Assembly: GCA_024345305.1 (NCBI GenBank)
Contig: BRON01000006.1
Span: 1 to 64,000, forward strand
Direction of reading: 5' to 3'
Source: Mrakia gelida
Taxonomy: Eukaryota; Basidiomycota; Tremellomycetes; Cystofilobasidiales; Mrakiaceae
DNA: 64,000 nucleotides
In this document: piece by piece, positions 21,600 through 32,279 of the stretch
How the letters are laid out: each line of letters begins with the position of its first letter
Numbering within the stretch: position 1 is the first letter of the stretch
The notes under the pieces: model-generated
What the model was told of the DNA's origin: nothing
Databases searched by the model: none
What the model saw: only the letters and a program-made list of their open reading frames with translations
Program-made: the position numbers and the translations under genes

Positions 21600-22364
21600 T
21601 GAGTTCGTTGGCTCTCTCTGACTCTCAAGTGCTCGACCTGTGGAGCAAACGTGCTGAACGTCGCGTCTCCCTGTCTTTCTTTCTTCCAGAACTTGAGTGA
21701 GATAGTGTAGGCGAGGAGGACAGCTGCAATTGCTCTCCGTTTCGCTTCTCAGTGAGTAGACCTCCTCCTCATCTTCCGCTCATGGTAAACGAATCTTCTC
21801 CTCTCGCAGTGCCAGCCCGCTGATCAGACTCCCCCTCCCTTCACTCTCAGTTCGACTGGACTTCAGCTCCTCCTCCTCGAACATCTCGCACTCGCCATCG
21901 CCTCCTCATCCGGTACAGCACCCAGGAGCTTAGCCGTCTTCATCGTCGGACGTGAGTACGCTTGTTCTCTTGACATCCGCCTCGTCGTCGGTCCCTCGTT
22001 CGTGCGCTCGTTGCTACCGCTTCCTTCTCCTCCCCAGTCTCTTTCCCCCCTCAAGTCTTTTCTCGAGAGTTATTGCGAGAGAAAGCCAGTTCCAAGAAGT
22101 ATGAATATAAAAACATAAGAAAGAGGAAGGAAAAAGAGCACGGACCGTTGGTTCGTTCGTGATGAGTCTCGTAAGGTCGTGAAAGAGAGAAAGGAGACGC
22201 GTATGGTACAAAGAAGGAGAGTCCGTGTTTGTGTGAATGGGGTTTGATGGAACCGTATGCAAGTTGATGGTAAGAGGGGAAGAAGGTGAAACAGAGCCTA
22301 TGCGAGAGAGGGGGAGGGAAGCGAGGAGGAGAAGAGGGAGAAGACGGGGGTGAGAGCGAGGAGT
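21600..22364. other. Spliced 3' tail of the PPR gene, convergent with FAB1
   Basis: Intron-like units continue past the PPR stop: GTGAGT at 21599 to TTCCAG near 21689, and GTGAGT near 21750 to CGCAG near 21811. Beyond about 22050 the strand becomes A-rich, probably the 3' UTR of the minus-strand FAB1 gene. No coding region is supported. Confidence 0.45.
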
Positions 22365-25300
22365 TTAGAAAACCGATGGAACGACGAAGTCCTTCTTCGG
22401 GAGAGGTTTGGTGAGACCGTTGGACTTGGTGGACGGAGGGTGCATGGGTGCGGAGAACTTGTCGGGGCAGGCCTGGAAAGAAGGGAGGAAGAAAGGAAAG
22501 AAAGGGGTCAGCTGAGCTCGAGGAGGGAGAAGAGACGAACCGAAACGAGCTCACCACGAAGTAGGAGTCCATCGCGGCTTCGAAGCGAGCTCCGTACTGA
22601 TCCGGCGGGAGCTGTGATTCCGAGAGCGAGCGTTGAGGATCAGTATCGCGAGAGAGTGATTGAGAAAAGAGCAAGAATGGGAGAGAGAGGACGAACGACG
22701 GTGACTTGGGTAGCAGCTCCCTTGTTGTTGGCAAGACCCTTGGAGGCGAGCTGTTTCCCTTTGGATTCAAGAGCCTTGAAGAAGGTGAAGGCACCGATGG
22801 CATCGACCAGTCCGACGGCGAGCTCCTTCTTCTCTTCGTCGACCTGAGAACGAACGACGAAAGACGAACGCGAATCAGCCAGGAGTTTTCGTTTCGCGAG
22901 CGAAGGAAGCGATGAATGGACTTACTCCTACGAGAAGCGAGAAATCGACGATAGAGTTGGCAGCCTATATCGAAGGAAAAGCCAAGAAAGGAGGTGCTCA
23001 GCAACGAAAACGACGTCGAAGACGAAACTTTGGAGGAACGAGGCGAGAAACTAAACTCACGAGGAACTTCGCGTCCCCACTAAGAGCCTCCTTCAAGATC
23101 CGTTTGGAATGTGGGTGAACAACAAGAAGCGTCTTCTGTTGACCTTCCACCCACTCCTGATCGTGTCCCACCTCGCTCGGAGCCGATCCAGCCATCGTCT
23201 TGACGCGTCGACCTGTGATTCCCTTGAGGTCGAAGGTTCTCGAGACTTCTTGATCGAAGAAGATGTTCTCCATGACAAGAAGGTCTCGTTTCGTCGAGGT
23301 GCCGGTTTCGAGGTTGTTGACTGGGAAGGAGAAGAGAAGGATGTCAGCGACAAAGAAAGGAGGGTCGAATCGAGACGCGTCGAAGCGCGAGGGACTCACT
23401 CTTGCACGAGTAGAAGCTGGACGCGAAAACGTATAGAGCGAATCAGATCGAGTTCTCGAGCAGATCGAAGAAGGGCAGGGGGAAAGAACTAACCCAATGA
23501 TCTTCGCCAAAGCAGTCGGCTTGGTCGACGTTCCGTTAATGAAATCGAAGTACGAGGGAGCGATCTCGAGGAGAGCTTGCTGCAGCGTTCGAAGATAGAG
23601 TAGATGCCAGGTCAGCGATCACTCGTCTTTTCCCCCCCGTCGGCGAGAAAGGAAAGGGTGACTCACAACATCGCTCACGTTCCATTTACTGATCAGCTCC
23701 TTGACGATGTATCGGTTGTCCTGAGTCTTGAAGAAGAGAGCTTTGCTGTGAGTACCCATCGCGAAAACAACCCAAGGAGGTCAGCACCGATCGACCGAGT
23801 CCTCGTTCCCAACACTCGCCAAATCGAGAAACGAAGTGGGGATGGAACGAACCTCTTCCCACCCTCAGCCTTCCACGTCGCCGTCCTCGAGAGAGACTCG
23901 ATGATGGCCTTCTCCACCCCCAGTTTCCTCCTCAGCACGTCGAACGAAGAAGCGAAGAAGACTGTGCACGAGATCTTGAGTTTCGTTCCGATGGCGTAGG
24001 CGAACTGTCAACAGCAAATCGAAATCGAAAACAACGAAACGAGTCAGCGATCTCGATTCCGTCTCCCCATCTCTCGCCTCCCCTCTTCCCTTCCCTCGAC
24101 AGAACCGAGAAAGATCATAGGGAAGAGCGGCCTTACCTGGATATGAGGTCTCTCCTCAATCGCATTCCCGCTATTCTCCGCCGAAAGCAAGCTATGAATC
24201 GACGAAGCTCTCGGAGCAGGTTCTTTCGACGACGAACTCTTCCCTCTGAAACTGCCTGTCCCCATCCCCAAGATCGACGAGAGGGAGTTCCCAATCCCCG
24301 AAGTGAGTGAGCTGGTCCATGAATCGTCCTTGCTGGCTCCCCAGTTGAGGTTGAGGATGCTCGACGGAGCGGCTGAGGGAGGCGTTGTCCGACGTGCAGG
24401 AGAGGGAGTGATGCTCGTGTTGCTGGTTGAGGTTGAGGTTGACGATTCCGAGGAAGGATGACCCAGACCGAGAGCGGTTCCGAGGGTCCTTTCTTCTCGA
24501 GGGGTGGTGCCGTTGACGGTTGCGTTGCTATCGACGGAGGAGGTGGTTTCGGAGCGACCGTGTTGATGATGGATGGTGGTGATGACTTCTCGAGCTGCTG
24601 GTGAGGTGGAGGAGGAGAGGCTGAAGTCCGAGAGACCTGAGAGGGGACGGTTGTAGGATGAGGGTGCTCGACTGGCGGTCTCGACTGAGCTGGAGGAGGA
24701 GGACGCGGAGGAGGTGATGGAGTCTTGGGAGGATTCGAGAAAGTGGCTGAGGGTTTGAGCGGTTTGAGGTTCGATTCCAGAGGTCTTCATCTTCTCTCGG
24801 AGTCTGCGAGGAGGAACGAACGAAGAGTCAGCCTCATCTTCTGAGGTGTGAACAGTCCTTTCACGGGAAGCGAGACTTACAGCTTGGCCGAGCTCCCAAC
24901 GTCGAGCGAGTTCCCCTTCCCCTCGTCCGTCAGCCTCGCCTCAACTCCACCCACCAACGACAACGTCGGCTCGTTCGACACAGATCCCTTCGAGAGACTC
25001 CCCAGTCGATTCGGAAGGAGCAATCCGGGAGAGTTGAGCGAGATCGTTCCGTTGCTGGGCTTCTTCGAGATCGCTCGAAGGGAGAGGATCGCGGTCGAGA
25101 GATCCCTGGGAGGTTCCGGTCGAGTGATCTCGAGCGTCCAAGCGTCGGCCGTTGTCGTCGTAGAAGAGGCTGCTGCTTCGGCGATGGAGTCCGAGGAGCC
25201 TGGAGGGGACGGAGGAAGAGCCTTCTCCTTGTCCTTGATGTCCTTCTCGGGAGGGACGGGTTTGAGGTAGAACGAGGGTTCCTCGATGCGAGGTGTCGAG

Positions 25301-28300
25301 GGTTGGGAGAAGAGACCTGTTGGCCGAAGCTTGGCGAGCTCTCGATGGTAGTCTCCTGAGGCGAGGATGTGAGCGATGATGGCTGCGAAGAAGAAGAAAG
25401 AAAAGAAGAGTCGAGAGGAAGAAAGTCAGCGACGAGTTCTCGAAACGAGACGTCGCGAGAGTCTCTCGATCTCAACACTCACAAGCAGGCTCGTCTTCTC
25501 TCAACACCACCGAACTCCCAGGCAAGAGATGAACCGATTTCTGACTGAGATAATCCGGCTCCTGAAAATCCGCCTTCCCAATACTGAGCTTCGAAAGATC
25601 CGACGCGTGCTTCTTCTCCCAACTCTCGAGTCGAGCCTTCGCTTCCTTGGCCTTGTCGACGAAGATCTTCCTCGCCTCGTTGAGGTTGGAAGGGCTCGCC
25701 ACTCGGAGGGCGTCCATGACGGTCGACTCGTCCTGTCGAAGGGAGAGGGAGAGTTTGTGGAGGGAAGCGAAGGAAGGGGTCGCGACGGCGTTGGGCTCTT
25801 TGGGCGGGAGGGGAGGCGGCGAGGAGGTTTTGGGAGAGGAGGTCGGGGAGGACATGGGTCCTAGGAGGTGTGATTTCTGGGGAGAACGAAAGAGAGAAGG
25901 AAGTCAGCTCGAGCACAGAATGGACGAAGAAAGTAAGATCCACTCACCAAAGCTCCCATCCTCTTCTCCAACGACACGTAAAACTCCTCGATCTCACTCT
26001 GCACCTCCCTCATCGCGTACCTCTCCCGTCCCTCCGACTCCGCCGCTCCAGCCGACCCCGATCCACTCTTTGGGATTGACGAAGGTCCGACCATCAACTT
26101 CCCGAGCTTGAGCTCAAAGATATCGAACACGTCGACCGAGAACGAGACGACGACTCCGTTGTGTCGGAAGTGACGAAGGAGAGGGGAGGCGTGGGCTGTT
26201 GAAGCTGGGGAGAAGAACGTTGGGGAAGCTCGGGTGTGGGAGCAGAGTCTCTTGGGGTAGGCTGAGTCGGCGTAGATGAGGAGTTCCAGGTATTTGGCGA
26301 AGGAGAAGAGTCTGTGAGACGAGTTGAAAACGAGGACGCGTCGAAATCGTCAGTTCGTCGCGCTTCTCCCTCCACATCTCTAAAGCGTTAAAACGAAGTC
26401 CAAAGACGCGAGCACTCACCCAGCACCTTCACTCATCCACCTCCCCTCCGTCTTCGCTCCACACTCCAAGCACTCAACCCAACAATCGATCCTCTCCTTC
26501 TCGTCCCCAGCCACCGATCCCCCTCCTCTCTCAACCAACACTCCCTCCACCTCCTCTTCTTCCTCCCTCTCCTTATTCCTCAGGACCTTCACTCCAGCCA
26601 TCACCCTCGTCCCAGCGTGCATCCAAATCCTCTTGTGCTCCTCTGCCGCGAGGCGTCCACACCCACTCGCGACGCAGAGGGTTCCTGCTCGAGCCTCGGC
26701 GGCGAAGGATCGAATGAGGGATCCGAGGGAGGGAGAGAGGGCGTCCGGGGTTGTGGCGAGGGAGGAGAAGTAGGGGAGGGTTTTCCAGCAGGGGTGGACG
26801 CAGGAGGGGATGGCTGAAGTTGAGGGTTCGGTCGTGGAGGCTGAGGGTGGCGAGGGAGAGGACGACGAGGAAGCGGGAGGAGGGTGGTGGTGATCCGGTG
26901 GTGTGCTTGGGAGGGAGGGAGTTGAGGGTGTGATGGGCGTGATGGGCGTGAGGAGGGGAGAACGGAGAGGTCCTGGAGAGTTGGGTCGAGAGGAGGTGGT
27001 GGAAGAGTGGGCGAGGGAAGGGTGGTGCAGAGGGAGGACTTGGTAGAGGACCGAGATGGATTCTGACGACGCGACGAAGCCAAATGGACCATTAAGTCGG
27101 TCAGTAAACCATCCCTGCTCCATCTGATCAACCTTATCGATCGTCTGGAACTCACGATGTCGTCCAAAAGCAGCCAGGCTCCCATTTCCGACCATCAAGC
27201 TCGCCACCCCGACTCTCGCCTCCCCCGTCAACCTAAACACCCCAGCTCCTCCTTCTCCAAGCCTCCTCGCATCAGCAGCCACCCGCTCCGAATCACTCGA
27301 CTTCCCGTCGTCTCCGAAATCCATCGCCACGGCGCTCGCGTCCTGACGGGTGAGGTAGGACGAGGTCGTTGCTGCTGGAGCGAGAGCGGCTCGAGATTCA
27401 GCTTCTGCGAGGTTTCGGAGAGGAGGAGAAGGTGTAAATCAGTGAGAGAGACAGAGACAAAAACAGAGGTGCGAGGGAAGGAACGAACCTCTCAACCTCA
27501 CGAGCAACGGAGGGGGAGGGAACGACACGTTCGGGCTTGTCGAGAAGATGGTCGACTGGATCTGCAAACAGGCCTTCGTGAACTTGTCCATCCCATGCTG
27601 ACCTCCTCCACTCGGGGTAGCAGGGTTCGTAGGCGTGATCGATCCATCTCGATGCGTCGAGTTCGAAGAGGTGATGGAGGAGAGTCCAGTCGTGGAAGTC
27701 GAAGTCGAACGCGACGAGGAAGCTGAAATTGAGGTCGATCCAGTTCCTCCGTCGTCAGGTCTCTCGACCATCACAGTCGAGAGCGAAGAGAAAGGTCTCT
27801 CCCTCCCTCCTCCTTCGTGGACTCCCAGCCCGAGTCCGAACCTGCCCTTCTTGACCGATTTGGGAGCGGACTTGACTCCTCCGACTAGAGCTCCGATCAA
27901 CCCTCCCCACGTCTTTGTCCATCTCCCTCCTCCTCCTCCTCCGTTCGCTCGTCGTCTCCCTCCTCCTCCTGGACCCCATCCACCCTCCTCATCCGAGTCG
28001 AACGACGGTCGGGAGGAAGAGGAAGAGGGGTCCGTTGGTGGAGGGAAGGCTTGGAACAGCGTAGGAGTTGGAGCTGGAGGGTCGAGTTTCCGAGAGTGGG
28101 CGACGAGGAGGGAGAGTTCGAGAGCGTTCGAGAGGTGGGTGTAGATCTGGCACAATCGAGGGTGAGGTTCGTTTGGGGTCAGCTTTGAACGCTTCGAACA
28201 GATCTGTAGGGTTAGAAAACGGGCGCGAACTCACCCCAATCCTCAAAACCTTCTCCAACAAAACGACCGTCGACGCGTCGGGACTTCCATGAACGACGAG

Positions 28301-29509
28301 GGTTCCTCCGACGAGGTAGTACTCTTTTGGGTCGATGGTCACTGAGAAACAAGAAGCGAGTACGTGTCAGTTCTTATTTCTCCTTCCTGGCTCTCTCCAA
28401 AGAAGAAACAAAACAAACGCTCGACGAGGCGAAGAGACGGACGACTCACTATCCAACCTCTCCAACCCAAACAACACCATTCCCTTCCCCTTTCCCGCTC
28501 CCTTTCCTCCTCCCTTCTTCTTCCCCTCTCCCACTACCTTCCCTACATCCCCTCCTTCAGGCAGCAACCCCAACCCCGTCCCAGCACTCCCACTCCCAGG
28601 CAGCCCATCGAACCCTCCTCCTCCTCTTCCTCCCTCGTTCGTAGGCGTCTTGCTCCCCTCCCCTCCCTCGCCCTCCTCCTCCTCCTCCTGAGCCTCAACT
28701 TCTTCCACCCCCCACCTCCCTTCAACCCACTCGACCCTCTCCAGTTCTCCCTCCCTCGGCTCCATCACCCAGAGGGAGATTCCGAGGACGACTCGTTTGG
28801 TGGCCATTTCCTCGGATTCTTGTGCGTGTGAGGAGGAGGGGGGTCGGTTTGGAGAGGGTAAAGGGGAGGAGGGAGAGGTAGGTGAGATGGGTGAGGGGGG
28901 GTAGAACGCTCCTGGGACGGGTTGGCGTTGTTGTTGTTTGAGGGGAGTGCTGGGTGGGTTGGAGGGAGAGTCGTTCGAGGATGGAGAGGGGTAAGGGAGG
29001 AAGTTGGGTATGGAAGGAAGGTAGGTTGATAGTTGATGAGAGTGAGAGGGTATAGGTATGGTTGTTGTCGGAGGGACGGCTGTAGCGGTTGAAGTCGTAG
29101 AAGTCGACGAAGAAGACGCGTCCCCCTCCATCGTCGTCGTCGTTGAGCTCGTCGGTCTCGTCCCTCCCTTCGTCGGACTCGGAGGATGCTCCCTGATGGT
29201 CCTACTCAACCCATCTATCCACCTTCCCAACTCGATGTCGAGGATGGCTGGGACCAAGCTCGGAGCCCATACTTCTGGTTTGAGGGATGCAGTGGTGAGG
29301 GATTGAGTGAGGAGGGAGGTGAGGTGTTGAGAGTAGGAAGCTGGAGGTTGAGAGGAGAGTTCGACCGAGGACAGGAGGGGAGTAGGGTTGAACGTGGGAG
29401 GGAGAGTGAGAGGAGGAGGTTGAGGTGGTGAGGAGGTGGAAGAGGAGGGTGGGAGTGGGAGTGGTTTGAGATGACCTGACGAGGGAGGAGGAGAGGGAGA
29501 GAGAGCCAT
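22365..29509 (-). CDS. FAB1: Fab1/PIKfyve-type phosphatidylinositol-3-phosphate 5-kinase lacking a FYVE domain
   Basis: Makes PtdIns(3,5)P2 from PtdIns3P on endosome/vacuole membranes. Eighteen exons (28450-29509, 28235-28341, 27489-28146, 27156-27404, 26420-27062, 25948-26311, 25483-25876, 24881-25382, 24137-24803, 23853-24004, 23667-23745, 23494-23579, 23400-23416, 23061-23320, 22926-22964, 22697-22843, 22555-22611, 22365-22472) join in frame to 1862 aa. The N-terminal ~350 residues are Pro/Ser-rich. The Cpn60/TCP1-like domain starts near KEYYLVGGTLV. The Cys-rich Fab1 region includes CVHPCWK and HKRIWMHAG. The kinase has YIVKEL, FYSCKINN, FDLKG at about 1689-1693 and DFSLLVG at about 1753-1759, so it looks active. 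The start is the first ATG after a 5' UTR intron (acceptor near 29609). No zinc finger precedes it. Confidence 0.93.
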
Positions 29510-30558
29510 CTCAGAGAGGGGGAGGCGAGGGAGGAGGTCGTCCGGCTCGAGCTGATGGGGAGAAACGTGGGTGAGAGAGAGCGAGGGTTTCGTTCAGATG
29601 GATGAAGCTGGAGACGAGAAGAAGGTGAGAAGAAGTCAGCGAGAGTGTGTTCGGCTGGCTAGACGCAGACGAGAACGAGAGAGAGGAACGACGAGGGAAG
29701 GAGGGGAACGAAGTGACGTCGAAGCTCGCACCTCTCCCTTCCTTCCCTCTCTCCCCTCTCCACCTTCTACTCAGAGCCATAGAGAAGAGACTCACCGATT
29801 GAGGGCCCTATACACTCAAGTATCAAGAACGTATCAAAGCGAGACGAAGCGAAGCTGATATCCGGACGAAGGCGGGGTGTTTGGTGGAGAAGGAAGGGGG
29901 GAGGAGGGAGGGAGAGGGAAGGAGCTCGATCTTGAATGTTTCTGTGAATCTGTGTTTTCTTGACGACCGGGACCATCCGAGAGGTTGGTTGATAGGTGAG
30001 GGACGGAAGCTCTCGCTGACGAGGAGATGGAGGTGACTGGGGAAGGGAGCAAGGGGAGAGATGCAGTTTGGGGAAGGGAACCGTCGGCTCGTGCTTCGTT
30101 CAGCTCGAACGCCTGCGAAGTGTTTCGAACTCCGAGGATGATAGATTTGGGACGACCAAGTTTGATAGGATGTGATCGATTGAGTTTCAGTGGCTTTCGT
30201 GGCGTTTACGCTGAAGGGCAGTGAGTTAGAAATCGAAATAGCGAGTGAGAAAGGGCAGGGAGAGAGATCTGACGCGCGCGTCGACGACCAGAGCTCGCTT
30301 CTCAGTTCGATTTTCCTTGCTCCAGCCGCGAGAATCGTAGAATCGAGAGAGGCATTATTCTTTGAATTTCGTCGATAGAGAAGGTATGGGTCGGATTTGA
30401 GGGCTAGGGAGAGGACGAAGAGCGAAGACGAGACGAAAGGAACGCGGACGACGAAAGGTCAGCTTCCTCGTCGACTATCAAACCAAGTCCTTCACGGGAA
30501 AGGATGAACGAGACAAGATTGAGCTGAGGTACCCACGCTCACCTGGTGGAAAGCCGTA
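29510..30558. promoter_or_regulatory. FAB1 5' region and BTB gene 3' flank
   Basis: About 1 kb. The FAB1 leader has one intron on the minus strand (donor GTGAGT near 29795, GCTGAC branch, CTCCAG acceptor near 29609), and the pieces contain no earlier ATG in the FAB1 frame. I searched by eye for Cys-rich FYVE-like exons on the minus strand and saw none. The rest is unassigned; the last part is probably the spliced 3' UTR of the BTB gene. Confidence 0.5.
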
Positions 30559-31458
30559 TCAGTCGAACTGGAGGAGAGGGAACGAGGCAGATTCGAGTCA
30601 TGAGCTCAAGTCGCGTCGACCGCGGACCTCCAAACGACGAACGAAGAAAGGAAGAGACGTACTTTGAGCTCGGTAAGGACACTCGCCCACCTCAGATTAT
30701 CTCGCAAGATCCTCTCCTGAAGCTTCACGACCCTGAACAGGATCTTAGGAGGGATCCTGATGAACAGCTCCTCGGGAAGCTCGCTCAACCCGACGTTTCC
30801 GCCCTGCCAGATCCACCTTTCCGTCCCAGAGGGCTGAATCGGATCCGGGGCGGCAGTTCCCGAGAGGTGAAAGAGCGCATGTCGAGCGGTGGATAGTCTG
30901 CCGTAGATGCAGGCGAGAGGGAAGACGGTTTTGGAATGTGTCCCCGTGAAGTCGTGCAGGCGAGCTAAGAGGAGCTGTATGACGAGTTGAGCTTCGTATT
31001 TCTCGGCGATGAGAAGAACCCTAGAGGATGAGGGTAGAAGTCAGAGCACGTTCTAGGCTGTCAAGGAAGGGAGGAAGGAGGGAGAGGAAATGAACGCACG
31101 ATATGACTGACTCAAAGCTCACGAGGAGCGTCGGTTCTTCGTCGCCCAGAATCAACCTCAGAAACAGCTCCAAAGGCTTCGACTCATCGTCAAGCATCAA
31201 GAGAATCTTCCCATCCACCTTCTCTGCTGTTTCTTGAACAGGGATGTCCATCATCCCATCGAAGACGGGGGAAGCTGCTCGAAGAATGAGCGAGCGGACG
31301 GGAAGCGCTGCTCCTCCCTTTCGACCTTGAACGACGATATCCGCTCGAGGGTCTTCGAAGATCTTGTAGTTTGACATCTCAAAGCGAGAGGGACGAGAGG
31401 TCGATGTGGATGTGGTGGAAGTGGAGGAGCGGTGTGAGCGACGGATGAACAGGCCCAT
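30559..31458 (-). CDS. BTB/POZ-domain protein
   Basis: Exons 31112-31458, 30663-31020 and a 9-nt last coding exon 30559-30567 give 237 aa. After a Ser/Thr/Arg N-terminus, the BTB fold starts at YKIFEDPRADIVVQGRKGG, with the D-I-V pair, SLILRAASPVFDGMM and LFLRLI. Helices AEKYEAQLVIQLLLARL follow, as in fungal BTB proteins. BTB domains dimerise and often bind Cul3. Upstream in-frame ATGs exist (to 31713), but the intervening residues look like translated leader, so I chose 31458. The final exon contributes only Phe-Asp-stop. The gene lies tail to tail with FAB1's promoter and near F-box copy B. Confidence 0.8.
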
Positions 31459-31780
31459 CGCCGAGGAAGGTGGAAGTTGGAAGTGAAAAGGGCGGGCAGG
31501 GGGAAAACTTGGTTTTCTTTCGAAGCGCAGCGTGGACGGCTGGACGCCTGAGATATCTCCGCCGATGTACCAGTGAACTCGAGGGACGAGATGGTGAATG
31601 GGGAAGACGGGATGAGCGCAAAAGCGAGTGAAAGACGGAAGTTGTGTCGACGCGTTCAGCATCGAGGGCGGACGGCACCCTTTGGACGCTTTTGTATTAC
31701 GACTAGGAGGCACTGACCGCGAATATGAGGGACTTACTGCTCCCCTATGCCACCAAGAGGGCAGAAAGTTAGTCTTGATA

Positions 31781-32260
31781 TCAAGAAGAAGCGGCTGTAA
31801 GCTGACAAAAAGCGACGCGACGTGACGAACACCATCGCAGAAAGGGATTTCTACGACTCCAGATCTCCCAAATCACTCCCCAGACCTTTGTAGTACGCTT
31901 TGAAGGTTCCTGAACACTCACCTTGCAGTAAGAAAGAGCGAAGAGGGGAATTCGAGCAATTGACGCTTCGACCAGGACGCGCCAAAGACAGAGGGCAGCA
32001 GATTGATCCTTGACGCGAGCTCTTTTCTTCGAAATGGCATCTTGTTCGTCTTTTTCATATATGTCCTCTGGAGCAGCTGCTGTGGATTGAGTCCTCGAAC
32101 CGAACTGAAGGGAGAGCGGCGTTGTGGCTCGAAACCAAACAACTTCATCGTAGACTGGCCACTTCTCGGAAAAGCAGGATAGATGCATCAGCTCGCGAGT
32201 CGGAGTGTCCATCTTTTGAAGTGCGAAGGACTTATCGCGACGAGAATTAAGGTCAAGCAC
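31781..32260 (-). CDS. Hypothetical ORF between BTB gene and F-box copy B
   Basis: An open frame of 159 codons, with ATGs at 32260 and 32212. The product contains WPVYDEVVWFRATTPLSL, EDIYEKDEQDAISKKRARVK and SAALCLWRVLVEASIARI, and resembles no family I know. Base use is more AT-rich than neighbouring genes. A strong GTGAGT donor follows SYCK at 31916-31921, so the true C-terminus may differ; I found no convincing acceptor. It may be a degenerate or lineage-specific gene. Confidence 0.3.
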   Translation of the reverse strand: MLDLNSRRDKSFALQKMDTPTRELMHLSCFSEKWPVYDEVVWFRATTPLSLQFGSRTQSTAAAPEDIYEKDEQDAISKKRARVKDQSAALCLWRVLVEASIARIPLFALSYCKVSVQEPSKRTTKVWGVIWEIWSRRNPFLRWCSSRRVAFCQLTAASS

Positions 32261-32279
32261 GAAATTCGAAAGGAAGGAC

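Noticed and set aside
24930..25478. Overlapping minus-strand frames rich in Ser/Arg within FAB1
   Set aside because: They are alternative frames of FAB1 exon 8; only one frame joins in phase with the flanking exons.
31459..31713. Upstream ATG extension of the BTB protein
   Set aside because: The in-frame extension contains no conserved residues and looks like translated leader; BTB proteins normally begin shortly before the domain. It is kept only as an alternative start.
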